A stretch of 40,104 bases of DNA, from assembly GCA_023433705.1 (NCBI GenBank), contig JAEYUC010000080.1, positions 1-40,104 of the forward strand, in the 5' to 3' direction. Shown here in pieces: positions 31,220 through 38,472 of the stretch. The stretch is from Pseudomonadota bacterium (GTDB taxonomy: Bacteria > Pseudomonadota > Gammaproteobacteria > Steroidobacterales > Steroidobacteraceae). The position numbers were made by a program, and so were the translations under genes. The notes beneath the pieces are model-generated. The model saw only the letters and a list, made by a program, of their open reading frames with translations, was not told the DNA's origin and did no database searches. Positions within the stretch are counted from its first letter, which is position 1, and every line of letters starts with the position of its first letter.

Positions 31220-32752
31220 TCACGCGCCGGCATGTAATCCCGCGCGCAGCAGGTCCTTGCGGATCTTGCCCGACGCCGTGCGCGGCAGTTCGTCCACGCG
31301 CCGCAGCTGCTTCGGCAGCTTGTAACCGGCGAGACGCGAGCGGCAGAACGCGAGCAACTCGTCGTCCGACACCGACGCTCCGGGCGCCACGACGATGAAC
31401 GCCGTGCCGGATTCGCCCCAGCGCGGATCCGGAACCCCGACCACGGCCGCATCGACGATGCCGACATGCCAGCGCAGCACGGACTCGACCTCGGCGGGAT
31501 AGACGTTTTCGCCGCCCGAGATGTACATGTCCTTGAAGCGGTCGACGAGCGTGAAGAATCCGTCTTCGTCGCGGCGCGCGGCGTCGCCGGTGCGCAGCCA
31601 GCCATCCACGATGGTCGCTTTCGTCGCCTCCGGATTGCGCCAGTAGCCCGACGTGACGGAGGCGCCACGCAGCCACAACTCGCCGACTTCGCCGTCGGCC
31701 ACTTCGCAACCATCGGGATCGAGTAACCGCACGTGCATTCCGGCCGCGGGAATCCCCGCGCTTCCCGCCTTGCGCGCGAGCAGCTCGAGGTCGCGCGGGG
31801 GCATGCCGAGAACGGTGCCGGCTTCGGACATGCCGTAGCCGTCGGCGCAACGCACACCGTCGTCGATCCATGCGCGCACCGATTCTCGTGGATGCGGCGC
31901 GCCGCCGGTCTGCAGCGCCTTCAGCCGCCGGAACGGCGCGGGATCGAACGCCGAATCGCCGCGGATCCGCTCGGTCATCTGCGGCACGCAGAAGCAATGA
32001 GTCACACCGAGCGACGCATCGCCGACCGCGGCGAGTGTTTCCTCGACCGAGAACTGCGGCGAGATCAGCAGCGTGCCGCCCGCCTGCAGCACGGTCGTCG
32101 CGACGGTGAACAGGCCCGCGACGTGGAACATCGGCATGTGCGAGAGGAACACCGTATCGCCGCTCACGTCGACCGACAGCGCGAAATTGCGCGCGCTCGC
32201 CGCGGCGTTGCGCTCGGAGACGATGACGGCCTTGGGATGGCCGGTGGTGCCCGAAGTGAACAACAGCGTCACGACGTCGTCCGGCGCATTGCCCGACGCG
32301 CTGATCGAAGTCACGTCGCGCGCGAGCTCGCGTTCGAACTGGCCGCCCGCGCCGAGGCCCAGAAAGGCCGCGCCCGGCGCGGCCCGCATCACGCTCGCGA
32401 CGCCGGCCGAGAATTCATCTTCGAACAGGACGACCTGCGGCTCGGACAATTCGGCGAGCACCGCGAGCTCCGCGGGGCTCAATCGCCAGTTGAACGGCAC
32501 CAGCGTCGCGCCGATGCCACGACAGGCGACGACCAGGCACAGGAAATCGATCGAATTGCGCGCCAGCACCGCGACGCGCAGGCCGCGCGCTCCGCGCGGC
32601 GCGCCGATGCGCGCGATCGCGGCGCCCATGCGCGCGGCACGCTCGGCGAGCGAGCCATAAGTCATTCGCATGCCTGACCGCAGATCCATGCATGCGACGG
32701 CTTCCCGCCTTGCTTTCGCGAAATACGCGACGCTTTCGTTCAACACGGACAT
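31220..32752 (-). CDS. AMP-forming aryl/acyl-CoA ligase (hydroxycinnamoyl-CoA synthetase candidate)
   Basis: A 510-residue ANL-superfamily ligase that makes a CoA thioester through an acyl-adenylate. The P-loop TSGTTGHPK is at 166-174, followed by GYGMSEAG, the WLRTGD hinge region, RFKDMYISGGENVYP and the catalytic Lys K496 in TASGKIRK. Substrate choice is not readable, but the adjoining pobA, the convergent hydratase/dehydrogenase (18 bp away) and the shared MarR-type site 12 bp upstream of its start favour a 4-hydroxycinnamate. ATG 32752 or the GTG just before it could be the start; AAGAG lies close upstream. Confidence 0.9.
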   Translation of the reverse strand: MSVLNESVAYFAKARREAVACMDLRSGMRMTYGSLAERAARMGAAIARIGAPRGARGLRVAVLARNSIDFLCLVVACRGIGATLVPFNWRLSPAELAVLAELSEPQVVLFEDEFSAGVASVMRAAPGAAFLGLGAGGQFERELARDVTSISASGNAPDDVVTLLFTSGTTGHPKAVIVSERNAAASARNFALSVDVSGDTVFLSHMPMFHVAGLFTVATTVLQAGGTLLISPQFSVEETLAAVGDASLGVTHCFCVPQMTERIRGDSAFDPAPFRRLKALQTGGAPHPRESVRAWIDDGVRCADGYGMSEAGTVLGMPPRDLELLARKAGSAGIPAAGMHVRLLDPDGCEVADGEVGELWLRGASVTSGYWRNPEATKATIVDGWLRTGDAARRDEDGFFTLVDRFKDMYISGGENVYPAEVESVLRWHVGIVDAAVVGVPDPRWGESGTAFIVVAPGASVSDDELLAFCRSRLAGYKLPKQLRRVDELPRTASGKIRKDLLRAGLHAGA

Positions 32753-32764
32753 CACTCTTGAGTT

Positions 32765-32788
32765 GTTTGTATGTAGTACTTACTATTT
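32765..32788. promoter_or_regulatory. Candidate MarR operator, copy 2
   Basis: Identical to the 24-bp site at 28518 at 23 of 24 positions, in the same orientation; the core here is GTATGTAGTACTTAC (32769-32783). It lies between the CoA ligase and pobA, 12 bp from the ligase start, overlapping a TAGTAA -10-like box on the reverse strand. Confidence 0.75.
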
Positions 32789-32870
32789 CATTGTGCAGGC
32801 TGTGACGGCGACCCGCAACGGTGCCCGGCACGGAGAATCCGCCGACAATTCGGGACGAGAGGGATAAGCG

Positions 32871-34049
32871 GTGCGAACCCAGGTTGGAATCATCGGTGCC
32901 GGTCCGGCCGGACTCTTTCTCGCACACCTGCTGCATCGATCCGGCGTCGACTGTGTCGTGCTCGAGAACCGCAGCCGTGAATACGTCGAATCGCGCGTGC
33001 GCGCCGGCGTGCTCGAACGCATCACCGTGCAGCTCATGCACGAGATCGGCATCGGAGATCGCGTCGATCGCGAAGGACTGGTCCACGCGGGCACCACGCT
33101 CGCGGTGAACGGCGAGCCGTTCCACGTGGATTTCGGCGAGTTGCTCGATGGCGCGGCCGTGACCGTGTACGGTCAGTCCGAGGTCATGAAAGACCTGCAC
33201 GTCTCCGCCGACCGCCTCGGCATTCCGATCCACTACGAAGCGCAGAACGTCAAACCGCACGATCTCGACAGCGAGCGCCCGAAGATCACCTGGCGGTCGC
33301 AAAATGGCGTTCACAGCCTCGAATGCGACTTCATCGCCGGCTGCGACGGCTTCCACGGCGTGAGCCGCGCGAGCATTCCGGCCGACGCCATCAAGGTGTT
33401 CGAGCGCACGTATCCGTTCGGGTGGTTAGGCATCCTCGCCGATGTGCCGCCCTGCAATCACGAGTTGATCTACGCCAACCACGAACACGGATTCGCGCTC
33501 GCCTCGATGCGCTCGCAGACGCGCAGTCGTTATTACCTGCAGTGCTCGCTCGACGACAAGATCGAGGACTGGAGCGACGAGGCCATCTGGCAGGAGCTCG
33601 CCGTTCGCATCGGAGACTCTTTCGCGCCGAAGATCACGCGAGGCCCTTCCTTCGAAAAGTCCATCGCGCCGCTGCGGAGCTTCGTCTGCTCGCCGCTGCG
33701 CTACGGCCGGCTGTTCCTCGCGGGCGACGCCGCGCACATCGTCCCGCCGACGGGCGCCAAGGGACTCAACCTCGCGGTCGCCGACGTGATCGTGCTGGCG
33801 AAAGCCCTCGCGGCGTTCTACGCATCGGGAACGACCCGCGAGATCGACGAATACTCCGCGCGCGCGCTCGACCGCATCTGGAAGGCCGAGCGATTCTCCT
33901 GGTGGCTGACACACCTGACGCACCGTTTCCCGCACATGGACGGCTTCGACCGCCAGATGCAGGTGGCGGAACTGGAATACCTGCGCCAGTCCCGCGCCGC
34001 GCAGTCCGTGTTCGCCGAGAATTACGTCGGATTGCCGCTGAGTGCCTGA
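32871..34049 (+). CDS. pobA: 4-hydroxybenzoate 3-monooxygenase
   Basis: FAD enzyme that uses NAD(P)H and O2 to turn 4-hydroxybenzoate into protocatechuate; cytoplasmic. 392 residues, collinear with Pseudomonas PobA: GIIGAGPAGL (G9, G11, G14), GCDGFHG, RLFLAGDAAHIVPPTGAKGLNLA. The substrate residues known from the Pseudomonas enzyme are at the same numbers: Y201, S212, R214, R220 and Y385. The start is GTG 32871 with GAGGG upstream. It is divergent from the CoA ligase across the second MarR-type site and is followed by ligABC, so it links the hydroxycinnamate module to ring cleavage. Confidence 0.97.
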   Translation: MRTQVGIIGAGPAGLFLAHLLHRSGVDCVVLENRSREYVESRVRAGVLERITVQLMHEIGIGDRVDREGLVHAGTTLAVNGEPFHVDFGELLDGAAVTVYGQSEVMKDLHVSADRLGIPIHYEAQNVKPHDLDSERPKITWRSQNGVHSLECDFIAGCDGFHGVSRASIPADAIKVFERTYPFGWLGILADVPPCNHELIYANHEHGFALASMRSQTRSRYYLQCSLDDKIEDWSDEAIWQELAVRIGDSFAPKITRGPSFEKSIAPLRSFVCSPLRYGRLFLAGDAAHIVPPTGAKGLNLAVADVIVLAKALAAFYASGTTREIDEYSARALDRIWKAERFSWWLTHLTHRFPHMDGFDRQMQVAELEYLRQSRAAQSVFAENYVGLPLSA

Positions 34050-34068
34050 CCCATTGCGGGCCCGCCCC

Positions 34069-34097
34069 TTGCATCCGTTGCACTCGAAATCGAATAT
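34069..34097 (+). promoter_or_regulatory. Possible promoter of ligABC
   Basis: TTGCAT and GAATAT are separated by 17 bp, about 75 bp before the ligA start. The -10 overlaps the palindrome GAATATTC. It would give ligABC a promoter separate from pobA. No regulator site is proven. Confidence 0.4.
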
Positions 34098-34169
34098 TCT
34101 TCGGCCTTCATCGAGCACCGGCGCGTGCCCGCGCTGCATGCTTCGCTGAACCCCATTGCCGAGAGATCC

Positions 34170-34571
34170 ATGGCCGCACCGCGCGATTACGAATCCATTC
34201 CTGGCACCTACGTGTACGACGCCGAACGCGGCCGCGTGGGTTACCACCTCAACATGTTCTGCATGTCGCTCAACGATCCCAAGAATCGCGAGGCGTTCAA
34301 GGCCGACCAGGCCGCGTACCTCGACCGCTTCCCGCTCACGCCCGAACAGAAGGAAGCCGTCCTGAAGCGTGACTGGTTAGGCATGCTCAAGGTCGGCGGC
34401 AACATCTACTACACGATCAAGATCGCGTTCTGCGACGGCCTCACTTTCCAGGACGTCGCCGGCATGATGTGCAGCATGCCCAAGGAGGAGTACGCGAAGA
34501 TGATGCTGGCGGGCGGCCGCTCTCCCGAGGGCAATCGCTTCAAGGACGAGCAGTCGAAGGAGCAACGCTGA
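34170..34571 (+). CDS. ligA: Protocatechuate 4,5-dioxygenase, alpha subunit
   Basis: The 133-residue small subunit of the extradiol dioxygenase LigAB, which opens the protocatechuate ring between C4 and C5; LigA caps the active site of LigB. Recognised from IPGTYVYDAERGRVGYHLNMFCMSL, WLGMLKVGGNIYYTIKIAF and a terminal MMLAGGRSPEGNR, all typical of LigA. An upstream start at 34125 is possible, but the ATG at 34170 has GAGAGA upstream and gives the family length. It overlaps ligB by one base (TGATG), so the two subunits are made in step. Confidence 0.95.
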   Translation: MAAPRDYESIPGTYVYDAERGRVGYHLNMFCMSLNDPKNREAFKADQAAYLDRFPLTPEQKEAVLKRDWLGMLKVGGNIYYTIKIAFCDGLTFQDVAGMMCSMPKEEYAKMMLAGGRSPEGNRFKDEQSKEQR

Positions 34572-35413
34572 TGGCACGCATCGTTGGAGGCATCGCCTGC
34601 TCTCACGTGCCGGCCATCGGCGCGGCGCTCGACAAGGGCAACGCCGGCAATCCGTACTGGAAGCCGTACTTCGACGGCACGGTCAAGGCGCGCGAGTGGC
34701 TCGCGAAGATCAAGCCCGACGTCGCCATCCTCATCTACAACGATCATGCGAACGCGTTGTCGTTGCAGATGATCCCGACGTTCCTGATGGGCACCGCGTC
34801 CGTATTCCCGATCGCCGATGAAGGCTTCGGTCCGCGCCCCGTGCCGACGGTGTACGGGCACTCGAAGCTCGCGTGGCACCTGGTCGAGAACCTCATCCTC
34901 GACGAATTCGACATGACGATCGCGAACGAGATGCCGGTGGATCACGGCCTCACGGTGCCGCTATCCGTCACCTGCGGACAGGTGGCCGAGTGGCCGTTCA
35001 AGGTGATCCCGCTGTGCGTGAACGTGATCCAGTATCCGCCGCCGACTGGCGTGCGCTGCTTCAAGCTCGGCCAGGCGATTCGCCGCGCGGTCGAGGATTT
35101 CCCCGATGATCTGCGCGTGGTCGTCTACGGCACGGGCGGAATGTCGCACCAGCTGCAGGGGGAACGTGCCGGCCTGGTCAACAAGGAATTCGACGCGATG
35201 TTCCTCGACGGCATGGTGAACGATCCGCAGAAGCTCACCAAACTATCCCACACTGAATACATGCGCGAGTCCGGCTCCGAAGGCATCGAGATGGTGATGT
35301 GGCTCGCGATGCGCGGCGCACTCGGCGGCAAGGTGCGCGAGGCGTATCGCTTCTATCACGTGCCCACCTCGAACACTGCCGCGGGCCTGCTCTGCCTCGA
35401 ACCGACGGAGTGA
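34571..35413 (+). CDS. ligB: Protocatechuate 4,5-dioxygenase, beta (catalytic) subunit
   Basis: The 280-residue catalytic subunit holding non-haem Fe(II). H12 (ACSHVPA) and H59 (YNDHA) match the SYK-6 iron ligands H12 and H61, and the Glu ligand lies in SGSEGIEMVMW. The catalytic His is in GTGGMSHQLQG, and DEGFGPRPVP and the VDHG loop are conserved. Product: 4-carboxy-2-hydroxymuconate-6-semialdehyde. It is somewhat shorter than SYK-6 LigB at the C-terminus. Coupled to ligA by a one-base overlap and to ligC by a 4-bp gap. Confidence 0.96.
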   Translation: MARIVGGIACSHVPAIGAALDKGNAGNPYWKPYFDGTVKAREWLAKIKPDVAILIYNDHANALSLQMIPTFLMGTASVFPIADEGFGPRPVPTVYGHSKLAWHLVENLILDEFDMTIANEMPVDHGLTVPLSVTCGQVAEWPFKVIPLCVNVIQYPPPTGVRCFKLGQAIRRAVEDFPDDLRVVVYGTGGMSHQLQGERAGLVNKEFDAMFLDGMVNDPQKLTKLSHTEYMRESGSEGIEMVMWLAMRGALGGKVREAYRFYHVPTSNTAAGLLCLEPTE

Positions 35414-35417
35414 TCGA

Positions 35418-36359
35418 ATGAAAATCTGCATCGCGGGTCAAGGCGCGTTCGGCGTCAAACACATCGAGGCCATCCGGAATATTCCGGGCATCGAAATCGC
35501 GACGCTCGCGGGCGGCAGTCCCGATTCCACCGCCGAGGTCGCGAAGAAGTACGGCATCCCGCATTGGTCGACGGATCTCGCCGAGTGTCTCGAACAACCC
35601 GGCGTCGAGGCCGCGATCCTCGCGACGCCGACACAAATGCACGCGAAGCAGGGCATCCAGTGCATGCGCGCGGGCAAGCACGTGCAGATCGAGATACCGA
35701 TCGCGGACAACCTGCGCGATGCGGAAGAGCTCGCGCGCGTGCAGAAGGAGACCGGGCTCATCTGCATGGGCGGCCACACGCGCCGCTTCAATCCGAGCCA
35801 CCAGTGGATCCGCAAGAAGATCCTCGCCGGAGAGCTCAAGGTCCAGCAGATGGACGTGCAGACGTATTTCTTCCGCCGCACGAACATGAATGCGCTCGGC
35901 AAGCCGCGCAGCTGGACCGATCACCTGCTCTGGCACCACGCCTGTCACACGGTGGACCTGTTCCAGTACCAGACCGGCGAAACCGCGAGCGTGGCGCGCG
36001 CCATCCAGGGGCCGCTGCACCCGGACCTCAAGATCGCGATGGACATGAGCATCCAGATGAAGGTGCCCGGCGGCGCGATCTGCACGCTGTCGCTGTCGTT
36101 CAACAATGACGGGCCGCTCGGCACGTTTTTCCGCTACATCTGCGACAACGGCACGTACATCGCGCGGTATGACGAGCTCGTCGACGGCAAGAACAACCCC
36201 ATCGACGTGTCGAAGGTCGACGTCTCGATGAACGGCATCGAGCTGCAGGATCGCGAGTTCTTCGCGGCCATCCAGGAGAAGCGCGAACCGAACGCGAGCG
36301 TCGCGCAGGTGCTGCCGGCGATGCGCACGCTGGACACGCTGGAGAAGTCGTTGCTCTAA
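35418..36359 (+). CDS. ligC: 4-carboxy-2-hydroxymuconate-6-semialdehyde dehydrogenase
   Basis: Oxidises the hemiacetal of the ring-cleavage product with NAD(P) to 2-pyrone-4,6-dicarboxylate. A 313-residue Gfo/Idh/MocA-fold enzyme, close to the usual LigC length. N-terminal GQGAFG (7-12) Rossmann loop; EIPIADN where generic family members have EKP, as in LigC; GGHTRRFNPSHQWI and WHHACHTVDLFQYQTG in the substrate domain. Last of ligABC. The following metallo-beta-lactamase gene starts only 7 bp after its stop. Confidence 0.94.
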   Translation: MKICIAGQGAFGVKHIEAIRNIPGIEIATLAGGSPDSTAEVAKKYGIPHWSTDLAECLEQPGVEAAILATPTQMHAKQGIQCMRAGKHVQIEIPIADNLRDAEELARVQKETGLICMGGHTRRFNPSHQWIRKKILAGELKVQQMDVQTYFFRRTNMNALGKPRSWTDHLLWHHACHTVDLFQYQTGETASVARAIQGPLHPDLKIAMDMSIQMKVPGGAICTLSLSFNNDGPLGTFFRYICDNGTYIARYDELVDGKNNPIDVSKVDVSMNGIELQDREFFAAIQEKREPNASVAQVLPAMRTLDTLEKSLL

Positions 36360-36366
36360 TCGGGGG

Positions 36367-37272
36367 ATGAAGCACTCCCCGCGACTCCTCCCCCTGCTCC
36401 TGGTCACCTTGTTTGGCGTCGTCAACGCCGCCGAACTCGTTCCCGACCGTCCGCACGTCTGCGACGCCTGCGACCACTGGGCCAAGCCACGTGAGCCGTT
36501 CAACGTCTTCGGAAATACCTGGTACGTGGGCGGTGGGCTGTCCTCGATCCTCATAACCTCGGACAAGGGTCACGTGCTCATAGACGGCGGTCTTCCCCAG
36601 TCCGCGCCGACGATCGCCGCCAACATCCGGAAGTTAGGCTTTCGACTCGAGGACGTGAAGCTGATCCTGAACTCGCACATGCATTACGACCACGCGGGCG
36701 GGATCGCCGCGCTGCAGCGCGCCAGCGGTGCGCAGGTGGCCGCGAGCCCCGCGGGAAAACGCGCGCTCGAGAACGGCGGCCCGCTCGAGGACGACCCGCA
36801 ATTCGCGTTCGGACCGGAGCACAACAACTTTCCGGCGGTTGCGAACGTGCGCGAGTTCGCGGACGGCGAAACGTTGAAAATCGCGGGCATCGAAATCACC
36901 GCGCACCTCACGCCCGGACATACGCCCGGTGGCACGAGCTGGTCGTGGAGATCCTGCCTGGCCGGCGACTGCAAGGACATCGTGTACGCGGACAGCCTGA
37001 ACTCGGTCTCCGCGCCCGGCTTCCGTTTCTCGGGCGACGAAAGTCACGCGAGCCGTGTCCCGCAATTCGAGCAGTCCATCGAGAAAGTCGCCTCCCTGCC
37101 CTGCGACATCCTGCTGGCGCCGCATCCCGAGCTGATCGACCTCGATGGAAAGCTCGCGGTGCTCGCGAAGGACGCCAGTCGCAACGTCTTCATCGGCGAC
37201 GGCCAGGACTGCAAGCGCTACGCCGCCGGAGCCCGCGAACGCCTCGCGAAACGAGTCTCCGAGGAGCGGTGA
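36367..37272 (+). CDS. Subclass B3 metallo-beta-lactamase-like enzyme, exported
   Basis: A 301-residue Zn hydrolase with a Sec signal peptide (cleavage near VVNA-AEL). All B3-type zinc ligands are visible: H104, H106, D108, H109 (SHMHYDHAGG), H185 (TPGHTPGGTSW) and H253 (APHPE). GLPQSAP and ADSLNSVSAPGFRF are typical of B3 enzymes, which hydrolyse penicillins, cephalosporins and carbapenems in the periplasm. It starts 7 bp after ligC with a GGGGG run too close to the ATG for an ideal ribosome site, so expression may depend on coupling. A periplasmic lactonase role linked to the aromatic pathway is an alternative that sequence alone does not exclude. Confidence 0.88.
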   Translation: MKHSPRLLPLLLVTLFGVVNAAELVPDRPHVCDACDHWAKPREPFNVFGNTWYVGGGLSSILITSDKGHVLIDGGLPQSAPTIAANIRKLGFRLEDVKLILNSHMHYDHAGGIAALQRASGAQVAASPAGKRALENGGPLEDDPQFAFGPEHNNFPAVANVREFADGETLKIAGIEITAHLTPGHTPGGTSWSWRSCLAGDCKDIVYADSLNSVSAPGFRFSGDESHASRVPQFEQSIEKVASLPCDILLAPHPELIDLDGKLAVLAKDASRNVFIGDGQDCKRYAAGARERLAKRVSEER

Positions 37273-37298
37273 CATCGGCCGCGGCCGCGGGTAAGCTT

Positions 37299-37310
37299 CC
37301 ACTATAGTGG
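37299..37310. promoter_or_regulatory. Palindrome overlapping a -10 box before the XRE-cupin gene
   Basis: CCACTATAGTGG is a perfect 12-bp palindrome containing the -10-like TATAGT, 14 bases before the ATG at 37325. It may be the operator for autoregulation by the XRE protein. The leader would be very short. Confidence 0.45.
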
Positions 37311-37324
37311 ACGCTACATCCCGT

Positions 37325-37882
37325 ATGCCGGATATCAATTCACGCATCGCCGCGCGGGTCCGCGACCTGCGGGCCACCGCGGGCTTGTCGCTCGAAGCGC
37401 TCGCCACGCGCTGCGACGTGAGCCGCTCGATGATCTCGCTCGTCGAACGCGGCGAAACCAGCCCGACGGCCGTGGTGCTCGAGAAGATAGCCACCGGGCT
37501 TGGTGTCACCCTCGCCTCGCTGTTCGACGACAACACCGCGCCGGCCGCTCCCGTATCGAGGCGCACGGACCGCGCGCCCTGGAAGGATCCGCAGTCCGGA
37601 TACGTGCGCACGAACATCTCCCCGGCCAACTACCCCTCTCCCATCCGCATCGTCGAGGTCGAGTTTCCGGGCGGCGCGAAGGTCGCTTACGAAACCGGTG
37701 CGCGCGACCGCGCCGTGGCCCAACAGATCTGGGTGCGCGAAGGTGAACTCGAGGTGACCGTGGGAAAGGTCACCCACAAACTCGCGAAAGACGACTGCCT
37801 CGCGATGGAGCTCGACGCGCCGGTCACGTTCCGCAACCGCACGAAGAAGCCTGCCCGCTACGTCGTGGTGCTCGCGTCATGA
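37325..37882 (+). CDS. XRE-family regulator with C-terminal cupin
   Basis: A 185-residue cytoplasmic regulator. Residues about 5-65 are a lambda-repressor-type helix-turn-helix (RVRDLRATAGLSLEALATRCDVS, SMISLVERGETSPT); residues about 105-180 form a cupin sensor barrel (QIWVREGELEVTVGKVTHKL, DDCLAMELDAPVTFRN). This class usually senses a small metabolite and controls the adjacent gene. I prefer ATG 37325 to GTG 37307 because the GTG lies in the palindrome and the family begins about here. Its stop overlaps the GNAT start by 4 bp (ATGA), so the two genes form a unit. Confidence 0.9.
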   Translation: MPDINSRIAARVRDLRATAGLSLEALATRCDVSRSMISLVERGETSPTAVVLEKIATGLGVTLASLFDDNTAPAAPVSRRTDRAPWKDPQSGYVRTNISPANYPSPIRIVEVEFPGGAKVAYETGARDRAVAQQIWVREGELEVTVGKVTHKLAKDDCLAMELDAPVTFRNRTKKPARYVVVLAS

Positions 37883-38400
37883 GCTTCACCGTGCGGCAGA
37901 TTCGCGAGCTGACGCCGCGCGATCTCGACGGGCTCTGCGACGTGCTCGTCGACTGCGTCGACGGTGGCGCCTCGGTGAGTTTCATGTACCCGATGACGCG
38001 GGAGAAAGCGGAGACCTTCTGGCGCGACGTGGGCGCGAGCGTCGCGAAGGGCGAGCGCGTACTCGTCGTCGCCGAAGACGAAGACGGCATCATCGGCACG
38101 GCCCAGGCCATCTGGGCAACGCCTGAGAACCAGCCGCATCGCGCCGATGTCTCCAAGATGCTCGTCCACCGCCGCGCGCGGCGTCGCGGCGTCGGCGCGG
38201 CCGTGCTCGCCGCGGCCGAACGCGCCGCACGGGAAGCCGGCCGCACGCTGCTCGTGCTCGACACCGCGAGCGCGGACGCCGAGCGGCTCTACGAACGCAG
38301 CGGATGGCAGCGCGTCGGCATCATTCCCAGGTACGCACTGCTCCCGGACGGTCCGTTCTGCCAGACCGTGGTGTTCTACAAGAACCTCGAACCCGCATAA
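37879..38400 (+). CDS. GNAT-family N-acetyltransferase
   Basis: A 173-residue acetyltransferase using acetyl-CoA. The motif A region VSKMLVHRRARRRGVGAAVLAAAERAARE carries the R/Q-x-x-G-x-G/A pyrophosphate loop (RRRGVG), and AERLYERSGWQRVGIIPRYAL is the usual C-terminal part. The substrate is unknown; family members acetylate amines on antibiotics, amino acids or proteins. Coupled by ATGA to the XRE-cupin gene, a pairing seen in many bacteria where the regulator controls the transferase. Confidence 0.92.
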   Translation: MSFTVRQIRELTPRDLDGLCDVLVDCVDGGASVSFMYPMTREKAETFWRDVGASVAKGERVLVVAEDEDGIIGTAQAIWATPENQPHRADVSKMLVHRRARRRGVGAAVLAAAERAAREAGRTLLVLDTASADAERLYERSGWQRVGIIPRYALLPDGPFCQTVVFYKNLEPA

Positions 38401-38472
38401 CGGATTTGCGCCGTTGACGGCGACTCATCACGTGAACCAAGCTCGACCGAACCTGACTCGCGAGGGCCCCCC

